Below, piece by piece: positions 26,759-35,343 of a stretch of DNA of 64,000 nt (positions are counted from its first letter, which is position 1; each line of letters begins with the position of its first letter). Location of the stretch: contig JBCDAU010000026.1 in NCBI GenBank assembly GCA_039185015.1, positions 1 to 64,000 on the forward strand, written 5' to 3'. This DNA is from JBCBSZ01 sp039185015. Its GTDB lineage: Bacteria > Actinomycetota > Acidimicrobiia > Acidimicrobiales > Poriferisodalaceae. The position numbers and the translations under genes are program-made. Under the pieces are notes generated by a model, which was given only the letters and a program-made list of their open reading frames with translations, had not been told where the DNA came from and made no database searches.

Positions 26759-28227
26759 GTGGCATCGAAGAGCGGCTGAAGTCCTATGTCGAAGGTCTGG
26801 CGCGCCCGGTCACGCTGGACGAGGTGGTCGGGCGGAGTGTCTCGCAGCCGGTGGGTTCCTCCACCATGCGACTCGGAGCGATCGCCGCAGCAGTGGTGCT
26901 CGCAGCCGCTGGCGTGGCCCTAGCGGTCAGAAGCGAGGGTGATGGGCAGGTCGTCGCGACAGGAGGCGACCGGGGAGAGCCAGTGGATCGGACCACGGGC
27001 GCTCAGGGCTCGTGGTCCGAGGTCGAAGACCCCGACGGCGTGTTCCTGTCGGCCGACGTGTTCGAGGAGGGCGAGCAGTACGGCTCGTTCAGCAGCGTCG
27101 AGGTGGTCGAGTTCCTGACGACACGAGACGGTCGACGCCTCGCCGTCGGATCCGAACGAGTCGGCCAGCGACGTGACGGTGCCCTGTGGGAGGGCCTCGA
27201 CGACGGCGGATGGCGGCGGGTCACTGTCCCCAAAGCGCACCCGACGGGCGACAGCAGTACCCCTCGTGCGGCGACCGGAGCCATCGGCGACCGCGACGAA
27301 GTCGTCTTCCGCGACCTCATCGAATACCGAGGTCGGATCCTGGTGTTCGGTGTCGAGACGACCGTTGGCAGCGGCGACCCAACAGCGACATCGACGGTGA
27401 AGGTGTGGGCGAGCGATGACCTGCAGGTGTGGGAGGTCACCGAGCTGCCGAGCCCCGGATCTGCGGCGATCACAGTTCACGGTGTCGTGGCGGCCGACGG
27501 CGGCCTGGTCGTCGTCGGGAACCGAGCCCCGAGCGACAACGAGCCGGCGCAGGTGGTGGTCTGGAGCTCGTCCGACGGTGCACAGTGGGGTGTCGCAGTC
27601 CCGTCGGACTTCGCAGCGGGTTCGTTCGTGTCGGACCTCACCGCGACTGGAGACCTGGTTGTTGCTGCGGGGTTCACTCGACAGGAGACCGAGCAGGCGT
27701 CGGTCTGGGTGTCCAGAGACTTCGGCGGATCGTGGACAGCAGTACCGCTGCCGACGGCGTCCGCGCTGCCCATCTCTTCGGTCGCTGCCATCGAGGCATG
27801 CCAGGACGGCATCGTCGCCGTTGGCTCATCTCGCGCCGTCGGTGGCTACGGATGGGAAGACGTCAGCCAAACGCGCCGCATCTTCGGAGAGGCGGACCTG
27901 GCCGTGTGGCTCAGCGCCGACGCGGTCACCTGGACAGCCCAGCCCACATCGGTCACCCCCGAGCGTCTCGACACCGAGGCGACGATCAGCTGCGGACGGA
28001 TCGGGCACCTCCTCACCACCAGCACGATCGGGCCAGAACGCGCCTTCACGTCGAGTTGGTTGATCAGGAGCGGCGGCTCGATCGACCCGGTGGCTGCGCT
28101 GAACGGCCGCACGGTCACCGCATCGACCGGTGTTGAGGATGGCTTCGTCGTTGCGACACACCCGCTGCCAGGCACGGCCGGCGGTCACGTCTCGACGCAG
28201 TTGTGGCGGCTCGGGCTCGACCCGTGA
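26755..28227 (+). CDS. Membrane-anchored BNR-repeat protein, sigma partner
   Basis: A 490-residue single-pass protein from the GTG at 26755 in the overlap with the sigma gene. About 41 cytosolic residues (GIEERLKSYVEGLARPVTLDEVV...) precede a membrane helix (MRLGAIAAAVVLAAAGVALAV). Outside are BNR/Asp-box-like repeats: VWASDDLQVWEV, VWSSSDGAQWGV, VWVSRDFGGSWTAV and VWLSADAVTWTA, typical of six- or seven-bladed propellers. The ligand is unknown. The coupling to a sigma gene suggests a sensor or anti-sigma role, but the cytosolic part has no known anti-sigma motif. Confidence 0.78.
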   Translation: MSGIEERLKSYVEGLARPVTLDEVVGRSVSQPVGSSTMRLGAIAAAVVLAAAGVALAVRSEGDGQVVATGGDRGEPVDRTTGAQGSWSEVEDPDGVFLSADVFEEGEQYGSFSSVEVVEFLTTRDGRRLAVGSERVGQRRDGALWEGLDDGGWRRVTVPKAHPTGDSSTPRAATGAIGDRDEVVFRDLIEYRGRILVFGVETTVGSGDPTATSTVKVWASDDLQVWEVTELPSPGSAAITVHGVVAADGGLVVVGNRAPSDNEPAQVVVWSSSDGAQWGVAVPSDFAAGSFVSDLTATGDLVVAAGFTRQETEQASVWVSRDFGGSWTAVPLPTASALPISSVAAIEACQDGIVAVGSSRAVGGYGWEDVSQTRRIFGEADLAVWLSADAVTWTAQPTSVTPERLDTEATISCGRIGHLLTTSTIGPERAFTSSWLIRSGGSIDPVAALNGRTVTASTGVEDGFVVATHPLPGTAGGHVSTQLWRLGLDP

Positions 28228-28373
28228 GCGACTCAGTTCACCGCTGCGCGGCCTGCGCAACTTCGATGCATGCGGTCGGTCCGGTTGATCTCCACTGGCT
28301 GTTCATCGCACTCGCTGGGTCGACGGTGCCGTCGGCCGGACCGTGTCACCTGGCGGCAGGTCTCACGGCGGTC

Positions 28374-29642
28374 TCACGGCGGCGTCCAGTCGCTCGGTGC
28401 TAGCAGCAGGTGAGCCGGTCGGCCTCCTAGGACCTCTTCGTAGGCAGCTTGGGTTGGGATCGTCACGGCGTGGCCGGATAGGAGCTCGGTGATCGTCATG
28501 TGGTCTTCGACGAGGCGCAACCCGTACCGGAGCTGCGGGTCGAAGTCGTCGAACGCGAAGGCATCAGCGTCGGCGGCGATCGGGTTGAGGTTCAACTCGT
28601 CGGCGTCGAGGAGGTACCAGCCGCGGTCGCCGGTGGCGCTCGCTGGTTTGGGGCCGTTGATCAGCGCTCGTCGTCCGTCGTCGCTGCGGCCGTTCGGGTC
28701 GGTGAGCAGCGTGAAGCCGGCGTCGATGAGGCCCAGCGGCGCCTCGGCGTCGTCGGCGAGGTCGATGAGCTCCGCCGTGCAGACATAGGAGGGCGAGCAT
28801 CGTGACACGACGACCCAGCTCGTGCCGCCGACGAGAGCGTGGCCATCGATGATCGGCGTCGCCGTTCCGTCGGGAGCGAGCTGATAGATCGTGTCGATCG
28901 AGCGTGGTGTGATGAGCGCGCCACCCTCGTGGGTGCCGACGATCTGGGGCCCGCCGAGCAGGGTTCGGACCAGGCCGCCGTGAACGCTCTCGTCGGCGTT
29001 GATTCGGCGAACGCCCGCTGCTTCCACGGCAGTCTGGTCGCCGGCGCCGACGTGCCAGATCCAGTCTCCGACGGCCACTGCGCTGATCCAATCCGCGTCG
29101 ACCGGCAGCCATCGTGAGTCATCGAAGGACCAGTCGACGAGCCGAGCTCTGCCGTCGGAGCCAAAGACCAGCACGCGATCACCGAGTGGACGGAGCAGAC
29201 CGTCGCTCGGCGCCGGCCCGGCCGGGGTGTCCAGTCGGGTCGCGGTGCCGGTTCCAAGGTCGACCGCCACTGCCGCTCGGTCCATCGTGCTGAACAGCAC
29301 GACGTGGTGGTCGGACAGGTCGGTCGGTACCTCGTTCACGTCGACACGGCTGGAGCCGGCCGATGGCCTTGGGGCCGGACTCGGTGCAGCCGTCGACGGT
29401 GCTGCGGTCCTCTCCGTCGTCGGACCCGCCCCACGCTGCTCCTCGGCGGACCGTGCTCGACCGACGAGTGCGCCGACCAGTGCAAGCACGACCACGACGA
29501 CGAGCAGCAGGGGCCAGCGTGTCCGGCTCAGAACGACTTCGTGCGTGCCGGTCGACTCGACCTCGGCCGTGAACGGCGAGCCAACCGGGCCGCGCCGAGC
29601 CCGGTCGTCCGGACTGCCTTTGCGCTCGCTGGACCTGTCCAC
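28374..29642 (-). CDS. Membrane-anchored propeller-like protein, paralogue of the zinc-ribbon protein
   Basis: A 422-residue protein. The GTG at 29642 is chosen because GAGGAGG lies eight bases upstream (plus strand 29651-29657). A basic cytosolic segment precedes one membrane helix (WPLLLVVVVVLALVGALVG), then a Ser/Thr/Pro-rich linker and an extracytoplasmic domain. That domain aligns by eye with the one encoded at 33126: SWVVVSRCSPSYVCTAELIDL against GWVLVSRCDGSLSCEAVISDL, with the same two cysteines, and DPQLRYGL against DPDLSYGF. No sigma gene is fused to it by overlap; the small membrane protein gene lies upstream on the same strand. Confidence 0.75.
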   Translation of the reverse strand: MDRSSERKGSPDDRARRGPVGSPFTAEVESTGTHEVVLSRTRWPLLLVVVVVLALVGALVGRARSAEEQRGAGPTTERTAAPSTAAPSPAPRPSAGSSRVDVNEVPTDLSDHHVVLFSTMDRAAVAVDLGTGTATRLDTPAGPAPSDGLLRPLGDRVLVFGSDGRARLVDWSFDDSRWLPVDADWISAVAVGDWIWHVGAGDQTAVEAAGVRRINADESVHGGLVRTLLGGPQIVGTHEGGALITPRSIDTIYQLAPDGTATPIIDGHALVGGTSWVVVSRCSPSYVCTAELIDLADDAEAPLGLIDAGFTLLTDPNGRSDDGRRALINGPKPASATGDRGWYLLDADELNLNPIAADADAFAFDDFDPQLRYGLRLVEDHMTITELLSGHAVTIPTQAAYEEVLGGRPAHLLLAPSDWTPP

Positions 29643-29827
29643 GGGGCAGCCCTCCTCACCAGAGTTCCCGGCTGGGGAACTGCCGTTACACCAGTGCCAG
29701 GGGGCCGACCCAACGTCGCGCCAAGACTGGCAGACCACCTCAGCGGCGACAGAGCGGACCGGGATCGTCCGACCTCCGCACGTGTGGCGTGCGCCAACGG
29801 TGGGCTCGGTGCCTGAGCAACCGAAGC

Positions 29828-30295
29828 TCAGCTGCGGTCTGTTCGCGTCATCCCGTGGACCTGGATGACCACCCAGCCAATGGGGGTCTCAGTGGCGATG
29901 ATCTCGACGTGTCGTTCGAACTGCTCGTGGGTGATGGTCACGGTGACCCGGTCAGGGTTGGCAGTGCCCGCTCGCGCCCGCCACCGATGCTCCCAACCGA
30001 GCACCTCCGAGACGAATGCGTCGATGAGCTCGTCGAGCGCGAACTCTCGGGACTCGGGCGGCCACACGCCAGCAACGGCGCTGTCGAGCTCGCTCGTGGG
30101 TGTCACCCGACTCGAGTCGTCGGTGTGTTGGCCGACCACGATCGCGGCAACGGCGAGTGCGACCGCGCCCGCCGCGAGAGCTCGCCGAGATCGTTCCCGT
30201 TTGTGCAGCAGCGATGATGCCGTCTGGCTCAGGGGTGCAGCGTCCAGCTCGTGCACCACCAGCTCGCGCGTCTTGCCACCTGCAGTCTTGCTCAC
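29828..30295 (-). CDS. Small single-pass membrane protein, unknown
   Basis: A 155-residue protein from a GTG start. About 35 cytosolic residues (ELVVHELDAAPLSQTASSLLHKRERSRR) precede a membrane helix (ALAAGAVALAVAAIVVG). About 100 residues outside form a small alpha/beta domain (REFALDELIDAFVSEVLGW, then DRVTVTITHEQFERHVEIIATE). It has the same cytosol-helix-exterior layout as the sigma partners nearby but a much smaller outer domain. It is divergent from the third ECF sigma gene, 204 bases away, and may be co-transcribed with the propeller gene downstream. Confidence 0.65.
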   Translation of the reverse strand: MSKTAGGKTRELVVHELDAAPLSQTASSLLHKRERSRRALAAGAVALAVAAIVVGQHTDDSSRVTPTSELDSAVAGVWPPESREFALDELIDAFVSEVLGWEHRWRARAGTANPDRVTVTITHEQFERHVEIIATETPIGWVVIQVHGMTRTDRS

Positions 30296-30498
30296 ACCGA
30301 CCTGACCTCGTCAGTGGTAACGCAGGCCGAAGGCCGGAACGGACCACCTCCCCAGGGAGCCTACGGGGCGATGTAGCGCTGCGAACGGCGGTCGGATCGA
30401 GTCGGCGGCGACAACGTCGCAAGCTCGCCGCGATTTCTCTCCACGAGGTGTGGGGCGTGGTGTATGGATTCGGACGTCTTCGACGTCGTTGTAGGTAG

Positions 30499-30984
30499 AT
30501 GGCATCGGAACCGGGTATCGAGATCACCGAGGAGGTGGCGTCGGTCGGGGAGTTCACCCGCTTCTACGAGGCGCATCACAGCGAGGTGGTGCGCTGGGCG
30601 GCGCTGGTGCTCGGGTCCGATGCGATGGCGAACGACGTCGTGCACGACGCCTTCATCGAGGTCTGGCGGCGGTGGGCGCGGTTGGAGCGACCGTCGGGGT
30701 ACCTGCGGCGTTGTGTGGCGCACGGATGCCGCGACGTGCAGCGCCGTGATCGGCGATCGAGAGCTCGTGCCCATCTCCTCGCAGATGATGCGAGCGTCGT
30801 GCCGACTGAGCCGATCTTCGATCTGCTCGATCGGTTGCCCTTCAACCAGCGAGCGGCGGTGGTGCTCCGCTTCTACGGCGGACTGACCGAGGCCGAGATC
30901 GCCGAGACACTCGGAGCGCGTCCGGGCTCGGTCGGGCCCTGGATCACCCGGGCGTTGCGGACACTGCGAAAGGAGCTGGCGTGA
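30499..30984 (+). CDS. ECF-type sigma factor, third module
   Basis: A 161-residue ECF sigma. Region 2: GEFTRFYEAHHSEVVRWAALVLG and ANDVVHDAFIEVWRRWARLERPSGYLRRCV. Region 4: LLDRLPFNQRAAVVLRFYGGLTEAEIAETLGARPGSVGPWITRALRTLRK. It resembles the SigE-type actinobacterial ECF factors more than the other two sigma factors in this cluster, so the three do not look like recent duplicates. The stop overlaps by 4 bases with a large membrane protein gene. Confidence 0.93.
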   Translation: MASEPGIEITEEVASVGEFTRFYEAHHSEVVRWAALVLGSDAMANDVVHDAFIEVWRRWARLERPSGYLRRCVAHGCRDVQRRDRRSRARAHLLADDASVVPTEPIFDLLDRLPFNQRAAVVLRFYGGLTEAEIAETLGARPGSVGPWITRALRTLRKELA

Positions 30985-32876
30985 GCCACGCGTCGGTAGA
31001 CGAGTTGACGGCGTTGCTCGCTGAGCGAGCCGAGCAGGTCGTGGTCGAGACCGATCTCGACGGAGTGCTGGCGGAACGTGAGCGGGCCACGATCTCTGCG
31101 CCTGGCACTCATCGGCGTCGGGTGACTGCCGTGGCGGCCGCATTGCTGGTGGTCTCTCTTGGGTTGGGTGGGGCGTTGGTCTGGCGGTTCTCCGACGACA
31201 CGACCACGTTGCGGACGTCGGTGCCGGTGGTCGAAGTGGATCGGTGGCTCCTGCCTGTGGACGAGTGGACGCCGTTGTTCGGTGAGTCTGCGGTCACTCG
31301 GGCCGGGCTGGGATCGTGGTCGGCGTATCGCGATGGGGATCGGTACCTGGTGGTGCGCAGTCTTGCGGAGCCGGACGCGGTCTCGAACGTCGAGGACCAC
31401 ACGGCGTTCGGTGAGTCGACGTCGATAGCGGGACGTCCAGCGCGTCTGAGCGGGCGCGGCACCGGCAGTGTGGCGGCATGGGCGGGCACCGCACAGCAGC
31501 GGGTCGTGGTCGTCGGCGTCGGCTTGTCCCCCGATGAGCTTCGAGCTGCGATCGAGGCGCTCGAACCGGAGGGTGATGGTTGGGTCTTGCGCGGCACCGG
31601 TTGGGTGGAGGAACACCCGCCGCTGGAATCGGTCGACGCCGATCGGGCTCAAGTCCTGTATCGCAACGTCGACGCCCCAGAAGTACAGGCGAACCTGATC
31701 GTCACCACCGGCGACCCGACGTCGGTCTACGACGGCCTCTCGGAAGGGATGGGCTTCGACCTCGAGCTCGTCGAGGTCGGCGGAAGTGCTGGTTTCTCGG
31801 TCCGGGATCCTGCGACCGGTTTCGGGTTCCTCAACTGGTCCGACGGCAAGCAGGTCTTCTCCCTCGTCGTCGAGGCGCCCGGAGTGGGGGACCTGGTCGA
31901 TCTCGCCGAGTCGATCCAGCCGATCGACGCCGACGAGTGGCAAGCCGTGCTGGGCGTGCCGCCGACGACTGCGGCTCCACCCGAGGTCACCGAGGCCCCA
32001 GCGACCAGCGATGTGCCCGGTTCGTCGACGTCAGAACCGATCGTGCCCCAGCTGATCCTCGATCGTCTGCCCGATGGATGGTCGGCGGTCCCGACAGCGG
32101 TCAGCCTGATCGACCAGCACGGCTCGACGACCGCTGCGCTGGCCTATCGGTTGACCAACGGAGAGCTGACAGCCTCAGTGCAGATCCTGCCGGGCTCCTA
32201 CGGCACCGGTGACGGTCAGCAGGTCGAGCTCGAACGAAACGGCGAGACCGTCGCGGCGACCGTGACTGACAACGACGGCTACCGGCGTGTGAGCTGGGAC
32301 GAGCCCGGACGTCAGATCGCAATCTTCGTCGACGGTGCCCTGGCCATCGACACGCTCGTCGAGCTGGCATCGTCGGTCCAGCTCACCGACGCCGCCTTGG
32401 TCGGCGGACCACGTCCCGAGAGCCTGGAACTCCATCACCTCGACACCGTTGTGGCTGCGGGCGACGTGAACGGCACGCGCTGGCGAGTCCTGGTCGACCG
32501 AGCCGGCACGACCATCGCCACCGAACTCGACGGAGTCGTCGTCGACGCCTCCACCTGGGACAACGACTCCGTTGAGTCACTGTCCAGAGCTGCGCAAGTC
32601 ACCCTCACCTCAGCCGATGGCGCCGGGATCGCCCTCATCACCGCCGATTCGGCGTTCACGCAGGCAGAGGTGCTCGACGGCGGCGTCTGGCGAGCTTCAG
32701 CGATCACCGTTGCGTTCGACGGACGCCTCCACCTCGTTCCTGTCCCCGTCACCACAGCCGGTCCACCCTTCGTGCGACTCAACGACGGAACGACCACTGT
32801 CACGGTGCAGATCTCTCGGCCGGTGAGCAGGGGGTGGGCGACCGCCCAAACCGGAGCCGTCGTTGCCGGTCGCTAG
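30981..32876 (+). CDS. Large membrane-anchored protein, sigma partner
   Basis: A 631-residue single-pass protein from the GTG in the GTGA overlap with the sigma gene. About 47 cytosolic residues (DELTALLAERAEQVVVETDLDGVLAERERA) precede a membrane helix (VTAVAAALLVVSLGLGGALVW). Two outer domains of about 280 and 275 residues are joined by a Pro/Thr/Ser-rich linker near 328-360. I recognise no family in the outer domains. The cytosolic part has no Cys or ZAS motif. An IS end remnant begins 2 bases after the TAG stop, so the present C-terminus could have been set by that insertion. Confidence 0.75.
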   Translation: MSHASVDELTALLAERAEQVVVETDLDGVLAERERATISAPGTHRRRVTAVAAALLVVSLGLGGALVWRFSDDTTTLRTSVPVVEVDRWLLPVDEWTPLFGESAVTRAGLGSWSAYRDGDRYLVVRSLAEPDAVSNVEDHTAFGESTSIAGRPARLSGRGTGSVAAWAGTAQQRVVVVGVGLSPDELRAAIEALEPEGDGWVLRGTGWVEEHPPLESVDADRAQVLYRNVDAPEVQANLIVTTGDPTSVYDGLSEGMGFDLELVEVGGSAGFSVRDPATGFGFLNWSDGKQVFSLVVEAPGVGDLVDLAESIQPIDADEWQAVLGVPPTTAAPPEVTEAPATSDVPGSSTSEPIVPQLILDRLPDGWSAVPTAVSLIDQHGSTTAALAYRLTNGELTASVQILPGSYGTGDGQQVELERNGETVAATVTDNDGYRRVSWDEPGRQIAIFVDGALAIDTLVELASSVQLTDAALVGGPRPESLELHHLDTVVAAGDVNGTRWRVLVDRAGTTIATELDGVVVDASTWDNDSVESLSRAAQVTLTSADGAGIALITADSAFTQAEVLDGGVWRASAITVAFDGRLHLVPVPVTTAGPPFVRLNDGTTTVTVQISRPVSRGWATAQTGAVVAGR

Positions 32877-32877
32877 G

Positions 32878-33003
32878 TGACCTGGACCCCGTGATGGCGT
32901 TGTCGGTTGCCAGAGCCGGATTGGCTTGGGGATGCTGGTCGCTCCGCACCTCGAGGACAGGGATGAGCGAGAGCCGGAGTACCGGACTTTCGCGCCGGAC
33001 CCC
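32878..33003 (+). repeat. Solo left end of the IS3-type element
   Basis: The 126 bases match the left end of the element at 19788: TGACCTGGACCC, a shared GGCTTGGGGATGCTGGTCGCT core, ACCTCGAGGA, and the start of the orfA reading (EYRTF against KYRTF). The rest of the element is missing. It lies directly after the sigma-partner gene and before the zinc-ribbon protein, so it is a decayed insertion inside the sigma array. Confidence 0.8.
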
Positions 33004-33125
33004 TCGGAGCGCTCCGACCGAGCACTTCGCCGGCACTCGGGTGTTCCTCGGAGCGAGGTGGTCGCGATTGTCGGGCGGGGTGGGGCCGCGTGTTGTGGTG
33101 GAGAGGGCTGGCGTAGGTTCGGGCA

Positions 33126-34973
33126 ATGGTGGGTGGTGTTCGATGCTCGGAGTGCGGGTCGGTGCTCGCGGCTGGCTCGGATGCGTGCGGTCGTTGTGGT
33201 GGCGGACTCCAGGTCGAGTTCGATGAGTCGCCTTGGCCCAGCGGTACGGCCGGCGGTGTCGGTGAGCTTCGCCGGGATGGGGTGCCTGGTTGGTTGGTGG
33301 TCGCCGGGGCGGGGCTCGTGGTCGTGGTCGCCGCGGTGTTGGTGGGTTCTGGCGGCCGTGGTGACGACGGAACGGTGTCGGATGAACCGGCTGGCACCAC
33401 GACGGTGTCGTCCGAACCGTCCTCGGCCGGGGACCCGAGTGATCTGAGCGATCTCCGATCGGTGGTGGTGCCGGAGCGGACCGGGTCTGGTCCGCGAGCG
33501 CTTGCGGTGATCGAGGTCGATTCGTGGGTGGAGGTGTCAGAGGTTCCCGAGGCGTTGGAGAGCGTGCGGTTGTTGGTACTGGCGCCTGATGGGTTCTCGG
33601 CAGGGATGCTGGATCTGGGTACGGGTTCGCTTCGGCGTTTCACCCCGTTGAGTCCGGTGGTGACTGGACCGATGGCCCAGATGGTGGCCCTGCCGGTGGG
33701 CGTGGCGGTCTTCGAACCCGATGGAGCGAGTCTGTTCGAGTGGGACCTCAGCGAGCAGAGGCCGCTTGGTGAGGGCGCGTACTGGAACGCGATCCAGGCC
33801 ACATCTGAGGCGGTGTGGTTCGCGACGGAGTCACCGTGGACGCTGCGCCGGTTCGATCCCACGGTTGATCTGGCACCAATGGTCGTGCGCGAGCTGCCGG
33901 GTTGGGCACCGATCGTGGGCTTCGACGGCGATGACGCCTTGGTGGCCTCGGACTCGACTGGTTCGGTGCATCGGGTGAGCCCGGATGGCACCACCAGCCT
34001 GGCCGATACCGGTCGGGGCCTCCTCGGAGGGAACGGATGGGTGCTGGTCAGTCGTTGCGACGGGTCGCTGAGCTGCGAGGCGGTGATCAGCGATCTCGTC
34101 ACCGGTCGGCAACAGCCGGTCGAGTTGCCCCGGGCCGGCGTCGGGCTGTGGAGCGATCCCGGGTATCGCAGCCGCGACGGGCGCCGAGTTCTGGCCACCA
34201 CCGCCGACCAGAACAGTGCCGTCAGCGTGATCATCGACGCCGACGAACTCACCGTCGCTGAGCTCCCGGTGTCGCCGTCAGCGACCGCAGCCTTCGATCC
34301 AGATCTCAGCTACGGCTTCGAGATCCGGGCCGGGCAGGTCCAGATCACCGAACTGGCCACTGCCGAGCGGGTCATGCTCGAGTTGCCCAAGTCCTTCGAT
34401 GGGTTGTTGTTCGATGGGACCCGTTTCGGTCGACTGCTGGTCCCACCGGCCGGCTGGGAACCGGCCCTCTACCCGCCGGGACCAGACGATCTGGCCCTAC
34501 ACCACGACCCGGTCGCCGGTGTCGAGGTCACCTACCCGGCCCGTTGGCACCTCGTCACCGACGACCTCACTCCCAACGCCGGGCTCACCGCCCACTTCTC
34601 CCTGGCCAGCTATGAACCGCCGGCGAACAGCGGTGCGGGCTGCAACCACCTTCCGGTCGCCGCGCTTGAAGCCCTCGGACCCGACGACGTGTTCATACAC
34701 CTCGAAGAGCGGGGACCACTCGGCCCCGGTGCTGCCGGGTTCGCGCCCCGCCCCCAGGACTTCGCTGCGACGGTCGATGGCATCGACGCCGGCGACGCGT
34801 GGGCCTGCCTCGGACCCGATCACCGCGACGATCTCGCCGTGTTGCGCTGGCTCGACATTCGCGACAACGACCGCGGCCTCTACCTGCTCGTCGCCGTCGG
34901 CACCGACGCCACCGACGACGACATCGACCGGACCATCGACACACTCAACAGCCTCACCATCGACCCGCCCTGA
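33126..34973 (+). CDS. Zinc-ribbon, membrane-anchored propeller-like protein
   Basis: A 615-residue protein from the ATG at 33126. The N-terminus is a cytosolic zinc ribbon: CSECG, then CGRCG 13 residues on. A membrane helix (PGWLVVAGAGLVVVVAAVLVG) follows near residues 53-74, then a Ser/Thr-rich linker and an extracytoplasmic domain paralogous to that of the gene at 28374 (shared VSRC...C segment). A further C-terminal domain (about 455-615) begins VEVTYPARWHLV, the style of small PsbP-like modules. Zinc ribbons at the cytosolic end are common in actinobacterial membrane proteins of unknown role. Confidence 0.75.
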   Translation: MVGGVRCSECGSVLAAGSDACGRCGGGLQVEFDESPWPSGTAGGVGELRRDGVPGWLVVAGAGLVVVVAAVLVGSGGRGDDGTVSDEPAGTTTVSSEPSSAGDPSDLSDLRSVVVPERTGSGPRALAVIEVDSWVEVSEVPEALESVRLLVLAPDGFSAGMLDLGTGSLRRFTPLSPVVTGPMAQMVALPVGVAVFEPDGASLFEWDLSEQRPLGEGAYWNAIQATSEAVWFATESPWTLRRFDPTVDLAPMVVRELPGWAPIVGFDGDDALVASDSTGSVHRVSPDGTTSLADTGRGLLGGNGWVLVSRCDGSLSCEAVISDLVTGRQQPVELPRAGVGLWSDPGYRSRDGRRVLATTADQNSAVSVIIDADELTVAELPVSPSATAAFDPDLSYGFEIRAGQVQITELATAERVMLELPKSFDGLLFDGTRFGRLLVPPAGWEPALYPPGPDDLALHHDPVAGVEVTYPARWHLVTDDLTPNAGLTAHFSLASYEPPANSGAGCNHLPVAALEALGPDDVFIHLEERGPLGPGAAGFAPRPQDFAATVDGIDAGDAWACLGPDHRDDLAVLRWLDIRDNDRGLYLLVAVGTDATDDDIDRTIDTLNSLTIDPP

Positions 34974-35138
34974 ACCACCGAAACCAGCCTCATGACGCCG
35001 ATCCAGACCCGTTGGCGTTGGTCGGCAACCCACGACCAGCTGGTTCCGCTCCGGTGAACGTGTCCCTTCACGGACCGGATCCGTTGGCATCCCGGCAGTC
35101 ACTGGAGAGCGGTCCAGGAATGGACCGCCAGTTCAGAG

Positions 35139-35225
35139 TGCCCGGGGCGGGGATCGAACCCGCACGCCACCAGTGGTGACCGAGGGGTTTAAGCCCTCTG
35201 CGTCTGCCAGTTCCGCCACCCGGGC
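35139..35225 (-). tRNA. tRNA-Leu (UAA)
   Basis: Read on the minus strand, the acceptor stem pairs GCCCGGG (5') with CCCGGGC (3'). The anticodon loop is CTTAAAC between GAGGG and CCCTC, giving anticodon UAA. A long variable arm follows, then a T arm with GCGGG-TTCGATC-CCCGC. The long variable arm and TAA loop fit a leucine tRNA. The 3' CCA is not encoded. The upstream side holds a truncated tandem copy. Confidence 0.95.
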
Positions 35226-35250
35226 TCGGACAGAGCACGGTAGCGAGGCC

Positions 35251-35305
35251 AGGTGGTGACCGAGGGGTTTCAGCCCGCTGTGTCTGCCAGTTCCGCCACC
35301 CGGGC
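35251..35305 (-). pseudogene. Truncated tRNA-Leu copy (5' part only)
   Basis: Fifty-five bases nearly identical to the 5' part of the tRNA-Leu next door, from the acceptor strand through the D arm, anticodon arm and the start of the variable arm. The T arm and 3' acceptor strand are missing, and the loop reads CTGAAAC instead of CTTAAAC. A 12-base flank (GCACGGTAGCGA on the plus strand) is repeated after both copies, at 35236-35247 and 35314-35325, so promoter-side sequence was duplicated along with it. Confidence 0.85.
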
Positions 35306-35343
35306 CGTTCTCGCACGGTAGCGACCTGCGCGAGCATCGGCGC

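Noticed and set aside
28340..28385. Possible terminator hairpin between convergent genes (ACCTG...CAGGT)
   Set aside because: The stem is only five bases and no T run follows; a repeated TCACGGCGG is also present, so folding is unclear.
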